Source of the DNA: Burkholderia gladioli
GTDB taxonomy: Bacteria > Pseudomonadota > Gammaproteobacteria > Burkholderiales > Burkholderiaceae
NCBI RefSeq assembly: GCF_000959725.1
Contig: NZ_CP009323.1
Location: 806,001 to 870,000 of the forward strand
Length of the DNA: 64,000 nucleotides
Reading direction: 5' to 3'
Below the pieces are notes generated by a model, which saw only the letters and a list, made by a program, of their open reading frames with translations, was not told the DNA's origin and ran no database searches. The translations under genes and the position numbers were made by a program. Below are positions 27,914 to 36,016 of the stretch, piece by piece. Positions within the stretch are counted from its first letter, which is position 1; every line of letters starts with the position of its first letter.

Positions 27914-29353
27914 ATGGGTGAAGGCAGCACGCGGCGCGATGCCGCGCGAACCACGACGCAGGACGACGCGCCGCCGCGCGAGGCCGGACAGTTCGACCTG
28001 TTCGGCGAGCCCTTGCCCGATGCCGGCCAGCCGAGCGCCGGCGCGCCCTCGCGCGCGCCGCGCGGCAGCCGGCGCGGTGCCGCCGACACGGCGCCGCGCC
28101 CGGCCGACGATCCCGCCGCCGCGGCGGCTGCCCCGGCTTCCGTGGCATCCCCTGATGCGGACGACGCAGGCGCGGAAACCGAAACCCGGCAGGACGATTC
28201 CCCTTCACACCCCGGCACCGCCGATTCGCGCCTGGCACCGGCCATGAACTCGCTGTTCGGCGACGAGGAACTACCGCCGCCGACCATCGACGCCAATCTC
28301 GACGCCGATGCCGCCATCGCGGCCGGCGGCTCGCCCGATGGCAAGCCCGCCGCGCCACGCCGCTCGCGCAAGCGCGGCGTCACCGCCGCCGCGATCGACG
28401 AGGCGGTGGCCGCCACCGCCGCGGCCCTGCCGCCCGGCGTGCATCTCGGCACCTCGACCTGGTCGTTCCCGGGCTGGAACGGCATCGTCTACGGCGAGGA
28501 CTACTCGGCGCAGAAGCTCTCGCGCGACGGCCTCGAAGCCTATGGCGCGCATCCGCTGCTCAAGAGCGTCAGCATCGACCGCTCCTTCTACGCGCCGCTC
28601 TCGATGGCCGAGTACCTGCGTTACGCGCAGCAGGTGCCCGAGGATTTCCGCTTCGTGATCAAGGCGCCCGCCTCGGTCACCGACGCGGTGGTGCGCGGCT
28701 CGCGCGGCGAGCCGGCCGGCCCGAACCCGGCCTTCCTCGACGCGCGCATCGCCACCGACGACTTCGTGCGCCCCTGCCTGGACGGCCTGGGCCGCAAGGC
28801 CGGCGCGCTGGTGTTCCAGTTCTCGCCGCTGCCCGACCAATTGCTGGCCGACCCGGCCGGGCTGATCGAGCGCCTGGCGGCCTTCTTCGCCGCCCTGCCG
28901 CCGCTGCCGGCCGAGCCCGACGGGCCGCGCTACGCGATCGAGATCCGCGACGGCGCGCTGCTCACGCCGCGCTTCATCCGCATGCTGGCGAGCGCCGGCG
29001 TGCGCTACTGCGTCGGCCTGCATGCGCGGATGCCCGACCCCTTGCGCCAGGCTGCCGCGCTCGCGCTGCTCGACGGCGACACGCCCGGGCCGCTGGTGGT
29101 GCGCTGGAGCCTGCACGGCGGCTTCAAGTACGAGCAGGCCAAGGCCAAGTACGATCCGTTCGACAAGCTGGTCGACGAGGATCCGAACACGCGCCACGCA
29201 CTGGCCGACCTGGCCGCGCGCTACGTGCTGGCCGGCCAGCCGGTGCTGATCACCATCAACAACAAGGCCGAGGGCTCGGCGCCGCTGTCCTGCATCGAGC
29301 TGGCGCGGGCGATCGGCGCGGCCGTCGAGCGGCTGCGCTCAGACGCAGCCTGA
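27914..29353 (+). CDS. DUF72 (YecE-like) protein with long N-terminal tail
   Basis: 479-aa protein. The C-terminal 300 residues (from VHLGTSTWSFPGW, about 176) are a DUF72 TIM-barrel domain, with SVSIDRSFYAPLSMAEYLRYA, FRFVIKAPASVTDAV, RYAIEIRDGALLTPRF and VRWSLHGGF. The function of DUF72 is unknown; nuclease-like fold relations have been proposed for the superfamily. The first 175 residues are disordered in composition (Ala/Pro/Asp-rich). At residues 26-30 they carry QFDLF in GQFDLFGEPLPD, a match to the QL(S/D)LF motif of proteins that bind the replication sliding clamp, and at 111-121 MNSLFGDEELP. The start codon lacks a clear ribosome binding site, so translation may begin elsewhere. Confidence 0.8.
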   Translation: MGEGSTRRDAARTTTQDDAPPREAGQFDLFGEPLPDAGQPSAGAPSRAPRGSRRGAADTAPRPADDPAAAAAAPASVASPDADDAGAETETRQDDSPSHPGTADSRLAPAMNSLFGDEELPPPTIDANLDADAAIAAGGSPDGKPAAPRRSRKRGVTAAAIDEAVAATAAALPPGVHLGTSTWSFPGWNGIVYGEDYSAQKLSRDGLEAYGAHPLLKSVSIDRSFYAPLSMAEYLRYAQQVPEDFRFVIKAPASVTDAVVRGSRGEPAGPNPAFLDARIATDDFVRPCLDGLGRKAGALVFQFSPLPDQLLADPAGLIERLAAFFAALPPLPAEPDGPRYAIEIRDGALLTPRFIRMLASAGVRYCVGLHARMPDPLRQAAALALLDGDTPGPLVVRWSLHGGFKYEQAKAKYDPFDKLVDEDPNTRHALADLAARYVLAGQPVLITINNKAEGSAPLSCIELARAIGAAVERLRSDAA

Positions 29354-29384
29354 ACCGCCCGCCCCTCGCCTCCCGTCGCGCCAT

Positions 29385-29421
29385 GAAAAAACGGCGGCAC
29401 CCCGATCGAGGTGCCGCCGTT
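29385..29421. terminator. Bidirectional hairpin between DUF72 gene and msrA
   Basis: ACGGCGGCACC-CCGATCGA-GGTGCCGCCGT with AAAAAA before it, so on the minus strand the stem is followed by TTTTTT. It is best read as the msrA terminator. Confidence 0.75.
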
Positions 29422-29437
29422 CCGTTGCGTGCCGCAC

Positions 29438-29995
29438 TCAACCGCGATTCGACTTCAGCCGATGCGCGAACTTCTGGCGGAATTTCGCGATCTTCGGGCC
29501 GATCACCGCCGCGCAATAACCCTGCTGCGGATTGCGCGCGAAATAGTTCTGGTGATACTCCTCGGCCGGCCAGTAGTTGCCGTCCAGCAGCTCGACCTTG
29601 GTGACGATCGGCGCGCCGAAGATATGCTCGCGCTCGAGCGTGGCGATCACCTCCAGCGCGGCCTCGCGCTGCGCATCCGACTCGGCGAACACCACCGAGC
29701 GGTACTGGGTGCCGACGTCGGCGCCCTGGCGGTTCAGCTGGGTCGGATCGTGCGTGGCGAAGAAGATCTCGAGCACCTCGCGATAGCTGATGCGCGCCGG
29801 GTCGTAGCTGACCTTCACCACCTCGGCGTGGCCGGTATCGCCGTCGCAGACCTCGCGATAGCCCGGGTTGCGCGTGTGGCCGCCCGCATAACCCGATTCG
29901 ACCGCGAGCACGCCCTCGACATCGAGAAACACCGCCTCGGTGCACCAGAAACACCCGCCGCCGAACACGGCGACTTCCTGCACTGCCTGATTCAT
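29438..29995 (-). CDS. msrA: Peptide-methionine (S)-S-oxide reductase MsrA
   Basis: Reduces methionine-S-sulfoxide in proteins. The 185-aa protein contains the catalytic motif FGGGCFWCTEAVF (nucleophile Cys), GYAGG near the substrate pocket, EVVKVSYDPARISY and the recycling-domain YHQNYFARNPQQGYCA. The start at 29995 (MNQAVQEVAVFGGGCFW) gives the family N-terminus; a longer frame up to 30382 is low complexity. No MsrB is fused or adjacent. Confidence 0.95.
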   Translation of the reverse strand: MNQAVQEVAVFGGGCFWCTEAVFLDVEGVLAVESGYAGGHTRNPGYREVCDGDTGHAEVVKVSYDPARISYREVLEIFFATHDPTQLNRQGADVGTQYRSVVFAESDAQREAALEVIATLEREHIFGAPIVTKVELLDGNYWPAEEYHQNYFARNPQQGYCAAVIGPKIAKFRQKFAHRLKSNRG

Positions 29996-30077
29996 GTTCG
30001 CTCCTGACAGAGGACCCGGCCGGGGTTCGGCCGGATCGTTTCGGGCCGCCGGGTCGCGGCAGCCATCGATTCCGTTA

Positions 30078-30101
30078 AAATCGGGACAAATTTCCCGATT
30101 T
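30078..30101. repeat. Inverted repeat upstream of the flavin reductase gene
   Basis: AAATCGGGA (30078-30086) and TCCCGATTT (30093-30101) are exact inverted 9-bp arms around the 6-bp loop CAAATT. It stands 64 bp before the flavin reductase start, on the AT-rich side of the msrA/flavin-reductase divergent gap. This looks like a regulator operator or a leader hairpin; no regulator is identified. Confidence 0.6.
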
Positions 30102-30105
30102 CCAG

Positions 30106-30168
30106 ATGACCTCTTCCAACCTGTTTCGCCGCCGCGCGGGCGCCGCGCCGAGGGCCGTGCCGCGATGA
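30106..30168 (+). CDS. Possible short leader ORF (20 aa)
   Basis: An ATG at 30106 opens a 20-codon frame rich in Arg and Ala whose stop TGA overlaps the start ATG of the flavin reductase gene as ATGA. The arrangement would couple translation of the two. No strong ribosome binding site precedes the small frame, and overlapping stops are common in GC-rich DNA, so this is weakly supported. Confidence 0.25.
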   Translation: MTSSNLFRRRAGAAPRAVPR

Positions 30169-30677
30169 CGATCCGCGCCACCCCGCCCGACTTCGACGCC
30201 GCCGCGTTCCGGCAGGCGCTCGGCCAGTTCGCCACCGGCGTGACCGTGATCACCACGCGCGCGCCGCACGGCCAGCTGATCGGCATCACCGCGAGTTCCT
30301 TCAATTCGGTCTCGCTGGCGCCGCCGCTGGTGCTCTGGAGCCTGGCGACGCGCTCGGCCTCGCTGCCGGTATTCCGCGGCAACAGCCATTATGTGATCAA
30401 TGTGCTGGCCGCGTCGCAGCTCGATCTCTGCAAGCGCTTCGCGACCGCCAAGGGCGACCGCTTCGAGGGGGTCTCGCACGCCGCCGGCCAATCCGGCATG
30501 CCGGTGCTCGACGGCGCGCTGGCCTGGTTCGAGTGCCATAACCGCAGCCGCTACGACGAGGGCGACCACGTGATCTTCGTCGGCGAGGTGGAACGCTGCG
30601 GCCTGCATCCCGAAGCCGGTTCGCTCGCGCCGCTGGTGTTCCACGGCGGCGCGTTCCACGGACTCAATCCGCTCTGA
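30165..30677 (+). CDS. Flavin reductase-like FMN-binding protein
   Basis: 170-aa flavin reductase domain protein: RQALGQFATGVTVITTRAPHG, TASSFNSVSLAPPLVLWSLATRS, HYVINVLAASQLDLCKRFA and HVIFVGEVERCGLHPEAGSLAPLVFHGGAFH are the family blocks. It probably supplies reduced FMN/FAD to a monooxygenase partner, but no oxygenase is adjacent. The 3' end overlaps the convergent kynR-type gene by 14 bp. GAGGG at 30150 is the only ribosome binding-like sequence, supporting the start at 30165. Confidence 0.9.
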   Translation: MTIRATPPDFDAAAFRQALGQFATGVTVITTRAPHGQLIGITASSFNSVSLAPPLVLWSLATRSASLPVFRGNSHYVINVLAASQLDLCKRFATAKGDRFEGVSHAAGQSGMPVLDGALAWFECHNRSRYDEGDHVIFVGEVERCGLHPEAGSLAPLVFHGGAFHGLNPL

Positions 30678-31164
30678 CCGCCCCGGTGCGGGCCAGCGAG
30701 ACGGGCGGGCCCGCCTCATCCTTGAGCGTCTGCAGGACGATGTTGGAACGGATATCCATCACGCCCGGCGCCTTGTAGAGGTGATTGAGCACGAATTCCG
30801 AATAGTGCTTGAGATTGTGGGCCAGCACGCGCAGCAGATAATGCGTCTCGCCCGTCACCACGAAGGCCGATACCACCTCCGGCCATTCCTTCAGCGCCTC
30901 GGCGAAGCGCTCGTGCCATTGCTCCTGGTCGTTGCGCATCGACACCTGCACGAAAGCCTCCAGCTCGAAGCCGAGCTTTTCGCGGCTCAGACAGGCGCGA
31001 TAGCACTCGATCACGCCCTGCTCCTCCAGCAGGCGCATCCGCCTCAGGCAGGCGGACGGCGACAAGGAGATGCGCTCGGCCAGGTCGAGGTTGCTGATCC
31101 GGCCCTCCTGCTGCAATACGGCGAGAATACGGCAATCAGTAGCGTCGAGCGAGATTGCATGCAT
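30664..31164 (-). CDS. kynR: Lrp/AsnC family regulator of the kynurenine operon
   Basis: 166-aa AsnC/Lrp regulator: N-terminal helix-turn-helix (LDATDCRILAVLQQEGRISNLDLAERISLSPSACLRRMRLL, about 6-47) and a C-terminal RAM ligand-binding domain (VTGETHYLLRVLAHNLKHY). It is divergent from kynB, with 127 bp between them, as kynR is in Pseudomonas and Burkholderia. In P. aeruginosa KynR responds to kynurenine and activates kynBU and kynA; the same role here is inference from position and similarity. Its 3' end overlaps the flavin reductase gene tail-to-tail. Confidence 0.85.
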   Translation of the reverse strand: MHAISLDATDCRILAVLQQEGRISNLDLAERISLSPSACLRRMRLLEEQGVIECYRACLSREKLGFELEAFVQVSMRNDQEQWHERFAEALKEWPEVVSAFVVTGETHYLLRVLAHNLKHYSEFVLNHLYKAPGVMDIRSNIVLQTLKDEAGPPVSLARTGAVRAD

Positions 31165-31188
31165 TTCTGGTCCCCGTTTTAGCTATCG

Positions 31189-31215
31189 TTCAAATTATCT
31201 GCGATATTTGCCGAA
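31189..31215. promoter_or_regulatory. AT-rich partial inverted repeat in the kynR-kynB gap
   Basis: AAATTATC-TGC-GATATTTG inside an AT-rich island between the two divergent genes, 6 of 8 arm positions complementary. Such imperfect repeats suit Lrp-type regulators, so this is a candidate KynR site. The evidence is weak. Confidence 0.3.
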
Positions 31216-31291
31216 TGTCCATGTTTATTTCGCAAGCACTGTGCGGCGCCGATTACCTATCATTCCCGCTATGGAGACTTGATGAAAAACC

Positions 31292-31939
31292 ATGGAAACG
31301 CTCTGGGATATTTCGCCGGCCATCTCCCCCGCCACGCCCGTCTGGCCCGGTGATACCGAGGTCGCGGTCGAGCGCGTGTGGCGCATGGAGGCCGGCTCGC
31401 CGGTCAATGTCGCGCGGCTGACGCTCTCGCCGCATACCGGCGCGCACGCCGACGCGCCCCTGCATTACGACGCCGAAGGCGCGCCGATCGGCGCGGTGCC
31501 GCTCGATGCCTACCTCGGCGCCTGCCGCGTGATCGACTGCCTGGGCGCCGCGCCCGCGGTGGCGCCCGCGCGGATCGCCGCCGCCTTGGCGGGCTGCCCG
31601 CCGCGCGTGCTGCTGCGCACTTACGCGAACGCACCGCAACAAGCCTGGGACAACGCCTTCTGCGCGGTCGAGGCGGCCACCATCGACCTGCTGGCCGCGC
31701 ACGGCGTGCGCCTGATCGGCATCGACACACCCTCGCTGGACCCACAGGAATCGAAGACCATGGACGCGCACCGCCGCGTGCGCGCGCACGGCATGGCGAT
31801 CCTGGAAGGCCTGGTGCTGGATGCCGTGCCGGCCGGCGACTACGAGTTGATCGCGCTGCCGCTCAAGTTCGCGACGCTCGATGCGAGCCCGGTGCGCGCG
31901 GTACTGCGCGCGCTGCCCGCCGATCGCGCGACGCCCTGA
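31292..31939 (+). CDS. kynB: Kynurenine formamidase
   Basis: Cyclase-family amidohydrolase that converts N-formylkynurenine to kynurenine. The 215-aa protein starts [23 protein letters not shown] and has the metal-binding [13 protein letters not shown] and the late [17 protein letters not shown] motif of the KynB family. It is the first gene of kynBUA; kynU begins 75 bp on, and kynR is divergent. It encodes step 2 of tryptophan degradation to anthranilate. Confidence 0.96.
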   Translation: METLWDISPAISPATPVWPGDTEVAVERVWRMEAGSPVNVARLTLSPHTGAHADAPLHYDAEGAPIGAVPLDAYLGACRVIDCLGAAPAVAPARIAAALAGCPPRVLLRTYANAPQQAWDNAFCAVEAATIDLLAAHGVRLIGIDTPSLDPQESKTMDAHRRVRAHGMAILEGLVLDAVPAGDYELIALPLKFATLDASPVRAVLRALPADRATP

Positions 31940-32014
31940 ATTCCCCGATCCGACTTTCCGGCGCGCGGCTGCCGCTCGCGCCTCCCCCACTCACGAACCC
32001 AATCGATCCGCACC

Positions 32015-33265
32015 ATGCAAACCCGTGAAGATGCGCTCGCCCTCGATCGCGACGACCCGCTCGCCCCGCTGCGCGAGCGTTTCGCCCTGCCCGACGACAC
32101 CCTCTACCTCGACGGCAATTCGCTCGGCGCGCGCCCGAAGGCTTCGGCCGCGCGCGCCCAGGCGGTGATCGAGGCCGAATGGGGACGCGACCTGATCCGC
32201 AGCTGGAACACCGCCGGCTGGTTCGCGTTGCCGCGTCGCCTGGGCGACCGGCTCGCGCCGCTGATCGGCGCCGCCGAGGGCGAGGTGGTGATCACCGACA
32301 CGATCTCGGTGAACCTGTTCAAGCTGCTCTCGGCGATGCTGCGCGAGCAGGCCAGACGCGCGCCCGAGCGCCGCGTGATCGTCTCGGAGCGCTCCAACTT
32401 CCCGTCCGACCTCTATATCGCGCAAGGGCTGATCGCCCAGCTCGATCGCGGTTACGAGTTGCGCCTGGTCGACGACGCGGCCGAGCTGGAAGCCGCGATC
32501 GACGCCGATTGCGCGGTCGCGATGATCACCCACGTCAACTACCGCAGCGGCTACATGCACGACATGGCCGCCCTCACGCGCCACGCGCAGCAGGCCGGCG
32601 CACTGATGCTGTGGGACCTGGCCCACTCGGCCGGCGCGGTGCCGGTCGACCTGAACGGCGCGGCGGCCGACGGCGCGGTCGGCTGCACCTACAAATACCT
32701 GAACGGCGGCCCCGGCTCGCCGGCCTTCACCTGGGTGCCGAAGCGCCACCAGGCCAGCTTCGAGCAGCCGCTGTCGGGCTGGTGGAGCCATCGCGCGCCG
32801 TTCGCGATGGAGCCCGGCTTCGCGCCCGATGCGAGCATCTCGCGCTTCCTGTGCGGCACCCAGCCGATCGTCTCGATGGCGATGGTCGAATGCGGGCTCG
32901 ACATCTTCCACGAGACCGACATGGGCGCGATCCGCCGCAAGTCGCTGGCGCTGGCCGATGCCTTCATCACGCTGGTCGAGTCGCGCTGTGCCGGGCTCGA
33001 GCTGCGGCTGGTCACGCCGCGCGAGCCGGCACGGCGCGGCTCGCAGGTCAGCTTCGAGCATCCGCACGGCTACGAGGTGATGCGCGCGCTGATCGCGCGC
33101 GGCGTGGTGGGCGACTATCGCGAGCCGCGCATCCTGCGCTTCGGCTTCACGCCGCTCTACACGCGTTTCGTCGATATCTGGGATGCCGTCGAGGCGCTGC
33201 GTGAAGTGCTCGCCACCGAGGTCTGGCGGGCGCCCGAGTTCGCGGCCCGCACGGCGGTGACCTGA
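32015..33265 (+). CDS. kynU: Kynureninase
   Basis: PLP enzyme that cleaves kynurenine to anthranilate and alanine. The 416-aa protein has [45 protein letters not shown] (cofactor aspartate) and the PLP lysine in [15 protein letters not shown], then [15 protein letters not shown]. Length and motifs match bacterial kynureninases. It is the middle gene of kynB-kynU-kynA, 46 to 75 bp from its neighbours, with anthranilate as product feeding central metabolism or alkylquinolone-type signals (not seen here). Confidence 0.97.
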   Translation: MQTREDALALDRDDPLAPLRERFALPDDTLYLDGNSLGARPKASAARAQAVIEAEWGRDLIRSWNTAGWFALPRRLGDRLAPLIGAAEGEVVITDTISVNLFKLLSAMLREQARRAPERRVIVSERSNFPSDLYIAQGLIAQLDRGYELRLVDDAAELEAAIDADCAVAMITHVNYRSGYMHDMAALTRHAQQAGALMLWDLAHSAGAVPVDLNGAAADGAVGCTYKYLNGGPGSPAFTWVPKRHQASFEQPLSGWWSHRAPFAMEPGFAPDASISRFLCGTQPIVSMAMVECGLDIFHETDMGAIRRKSLALADAFITLVESRCAGLELRLVTPREPARRGSQVSFEHPHGYEVMRALIARGVVGDYREPRILRFGFTPLYTRFVDIWDAVEALREVLATEVWRAPEFAARTAVT

Positions 33266-33317
33266 GCCGCCGCCCCCGCCGACGTGAGCGCCCCTGACCT
33301 GCCGGAGAGCATTGATC

Positions 33318-34226
33318 GTGAATCCTGACCATTCCAAGACCGACGGCGCCGAAGCGCCGCCGCGCTGCCCGTTCTCGGGCACGCCAGCCCCGGCCGCCGC
33401 CGGTGGCGAGGGCTGGCACGACGCCCAGCTCGATTTCTCGAAGTCGATGAGCTATGGCGACTACCTGTCGCTCGGCTCGATCCTGAAGGCCCAGCATCCG
33501 CTCTCGCCCGACCACAACGAGATGCTGTTCATCATCCAGCACCAGACCAGCGAACTGTGGATGAAGCTGGCGCTCTACGAGCTGCGCGCGGCGCTCGATT
33601 CGATCCGCCGCGATGCGCTGCCGCCTGCCTTCAAGATGCTGGCGCGCGTCTCGCGCATCCTCGAGCAACTGGTGCAGGCCTGGAACGTGCTGGCCACCAT
33701 GACGCCATCGGAGTATTCGGCGATGCGCCCCTACCTGGGCGCTTCCTCGGGCTTCCAGTCTTATCAGTACCGACAGCTCGAATTCCTGCTCGGCAACAAG
33801 AACGAGCAGATGCTCAAGCCGCACGCGCATCGCCCGGATATCCTCGCCGAGGTGGAAGCCACGCTCGACGCGCCCTCGCTCTACGACGAGGTGGTGCGCC
33901 TGCTGGCGCGGCGCGGTTTCCCGATCGCGGCCGAGCGGCTCGCGCGCGACTGGCGCGCGCCGACCGCGCACGACGCCTCGGTCGAGGCGGCCTGGCTCGC
34001 CGTCTATCGCGATCCCGCCGCGCACTGGGAGCTCTACGAGATGGCCGAGGAACTGGTCGACCTCGAGGATGCGTTCCGGCAATGGCGCTTCCGGCATGTC
34101 ACCACCGTCGAGCGCATCATCGGCTTCAAGCAGGGCACGGGCGGCACCAACGGCGCGCCCTATCTGCGCAAGATGCTAGATGTGGTGCTGTTCCCCGAGC
34201 TGTGGCACGTCCGCACCACGCTGTAG
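33318..34226 (+). CDS. kynA: Tryptophan 2,3-dioxygenase
   Basis: Heme enzyme that opens the indole ring of L-tryptophan to N-formylkynurenine. The 302-aa protein has [66 protein letters not shown] (proximal His region) and ends with [13 protein letters not shown] place the start at the GTG at 33318, eight bases after GGAGAG; the TTG at 33312 sits too close to that site. It is the last gene of the kyn operon although it encodes the first step. Confidence 0.95.
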   Translation: MNPDHSKTDGAEAPPRCPFSGTPAPAAAGGEGWHDAQLDFSKSMSYGDYLSLGSILKAQHPLSPDHNEMLFIIQHQTSELWMKLALYELRAALDSIRRDALPPAFKMLARVSRILEQLVQAWNVLATMTPSEYSAMRPYLGASSGFQSYQYRQLEFLLGNKNEQMLKPHAHRPDILAEVEATLDAPSLYDEVVRLLARRGFPIAAERLARDWRAPTAHDASVEAAWLAVYRDPAAHWELYEMAEELVDLEDAFRQWRFRHVTTVERIIGFKQGTGGTNGAPYLRKMLDVVLFPELWHVRTTL

Positions 34227-34253
34227 GCGGCAGGCGCGACGCAAGGCCGGCCC

Positions 34254-35711
34254 TCATCGCGACGGGCCGGCGATCCCTTCCCGACGAAACCGTTGCGCCC
34301 GCAACGGTTTCACATGGTCGCGCAGTACGGCCAGCGCGAGCGCCGCGATCATCATCGACACCACCAGCATTGCCAGATAACCGGCCTTCCCGCCCGCGCC
34401 GATCACCCAGGCGCCGGCGAAGGCGCTGAAGATCGCGCCGAGCCGGCCGACCATCAGCGCGCCGGCGGTGCCGGTGGCGCGCACCGGGGTGGCGTACAGG
34501 TGCGCGCAGAGCGCGTACATGGTGGCCTGCACCGCGTTGACGAACAATCCGTGCAGGCCGAGCCCGAGCAGCAACCAGCCGCGCTGGCTCGCGACATCGA
34601 CACTGAACAAGGCGGCCGCGCTGGCCGCGCCGCCCAGCGCGCTCGATACCAGCGGCCAGCGCGAACCCCAGCGCGCGATCGCCAGCGCGCAGCCGAGCGC
34701 GCCGATCACGCCGCCCAGGTTGTAGGCGGTCAGGCCGCTGCCGGCCACGTCCACGCTCAGGCCCTGCGCGGCCAGCATCGCCGGCAACCAGCTGAAGGCG
34801 CTGTAGACGGCCAGCAGGGACATGAAGAACGCGCACCAGAGCGCGAGCGTGTCGCCGGCCAGGCCGTCGGCGAACAGCGCGCGAAAACCACGCCGCTCGG
34901 CGCCGATCCTCGCTGACGGCGCGCCGCCCACGATCCGCTGCTCGCGACCATCCGCGCCCGCGGCGGCGGCCGCGTGCCGCTCGACCGAATCGCTGAAGGC
35001 GGCATCGGCGGCCGCGGGCCGGCGCATGCGCGCCAGCAGACGTCCCAGTTCGGGCCAGCGCGCGCGATGGCGGGCGAGGTAGCGCGGCGATTCGGGCAGC
35101 GTCGCGAGCAGCACGACACCGAGCAGCAGCGGCAGCGCGCCGCCGGCGACGAACAAACCCCGCCAGCCCTGCACCGGCAGCACCGCATGCGCGAACAACC
35201 CCGCCAGCATGCCGCCGAGCGGCACGCAGACGATGGTGGCGGTCACCATCAGGGTGCGATGGCGCGCCGGCGTGAATTCGGCGGTCAAGGTGGTGGCGGT
35301 CGGCAGCGCGCCGCCGATGCCGAGGCCGGCCACGAAGCGCAGCGCGGCGAGACCGGCGATGTCCTGCGCCGCGCCGATCGCGCAAGTGGCCGCGCCGAAC
35401 ACGAACACGCTGAGGATCACGGCGCGCCGGCGGCCGAAACGATCGGCGAACGGGCCCGCGGCGGCGCTGCCCAGCCCCATGCCGACCAGGCCGGTGGCCA
35501 CCGCCGGCACGAAGGCCTCGCGCGCCAGATGCCAGTCGCGGATCAGGGCCGGAATCGCGAAGCCGATCAACTGGCCGTCGAAACCGTCGAGCACGATCGA
35601 CAACGCGGCCAGCAGCACGGCCAGGCCCTGCATCGGGCTGAACGGGCCGGCGTCGAGCGTCGTGCCGATATCGACGCCGCCCGCGGCCGCGGCCTGCCGC
35701 GCGCCGTTCAT
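34254..35711 (-). CDS. MFS transporter, aromatic acid:H+ symporter (AAHS) type
   Basis: 485-aa membrane protein with twelve hydrophobic helices and MFS signatures: LIGFAIPALIRDW, GPFADRFGRRRAVIL (loop 2-3 motif) and FVAGLGIGGALPTATTLTAEFTPARHR. The aspartate in LDGFDGQLIGFAIP (helix 1) is the AAHS family hallmark, so an aromatic acid such as benzoate, 4-hydroxybenzoate or a phenylglyoxylate-type substrate is likely (inference). It lies downstream of the broken benzoylformate decarboxylase gene, read in the same direction, after a 305-bp gap. A perfect 10-bp inverted repeat is embedded near its 3' end (34287-34310). Confidence 0.85.
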   Translation of the reverse strand: MNGARQAAAAGGVDIGTTLDAGPFSPMQGLAVLLAALSIVLDGFDGQLIGFAIPALIRDWHLAREAFVPAVATGLVGMGLGSAAAGPFADRFGRRRAVILSVFVFGAATCAIGAAQDIAGLAALRFVAGLGIGGALPTATTLTAEFTPARHRTLMVTATIVCVPLGGMLAGLFAHAVLPVQGWRGLFVAGGALPLLLGVVLLATLPESPRYLARHRARWPELGRLLARMRRPAAADAAFSDSVERHAAAAAGADGREQRIVGGAPSARIGAERRGFRALFADGLAGDTLALWCAFFMSLLAVYSAFSWLPAMLAAQGLSVDVAGSGLTAYNLGGVIGALGCALAIARWGSRWPLVSSALGGAASAAALFSVDVASQRGWLLLGLGLHGLFVNAVQATMYALCAHLYATPVRATGTAGALMVGRLGAIFSAFAGAWVIGAGGKAGYLAMLVVSMMIAALALAVLRDHVKPLRAQRFRREGIAGPSR

Positions 35712-35791
35712 GCGCGGCCTCGATGCGGGTGACGCGCAACGATGTCGTGCGATGCGAAGCGGCGCGCCGGCGCCCTGGCGAATCGGCTCAT
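35708..35791 (-). CDS. Possible leader ORF before the MFS gene (27 aa)
   Basis: An ATG at 35791 preceded by GAGGAGAGTGAGGAC, the best ribosome binding site around, opens 27 codons (Arg/His/Ala-rich, no recognised domain) that end in a TGA overlapping the MFS start as ATGA. Translation could pass directly to the transporter. It could also be chance. No homologue is known to me. Confidence 0.35.
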   Translation of the reverse strand: MSRFARAPARRFASHDIVARHPHRGRA

Positions 35792-36016
35792 GTCCTCACT
35801 CTCCTCGGATTCCGGCGCGCTCTGGCAAGCCGCTTGCCGGGACGGCCGCTTCGACGATCTTGCGGCCGGTTCATGGTGGTTTCGCCGCGCGTTGGCCGCC
35901 GATCGGCAGGGTCGATCGAGTGAGGCGATGCGTGCCGAACCAGCGGCGCGCCGCGCGAGCCCGCGCATCATAAGACGATTCACGCCGGCCCGGCGGCACG
36001 ACCCGAAGCGCCGCGT
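35712..36016. other. 305-bp gap between MFS gene and mdlC-like pseudogene
   Basis: Apart from the 27-codon frame (35708-35791, minus) I see no gene and no clear promoter. This gap presumably carries the start region for the MFS gene. Confidence 0.5.

Noticed and set aside
34287..34310. Perfect 10-bp inverted repeat AAACCGTTGC-GCCC-GCAACGGTTT near the 3' end of the MFS gene
   Set aside because: It is inside the coding sequence and lacks a T-run on either strand, so I do not call a terminator.
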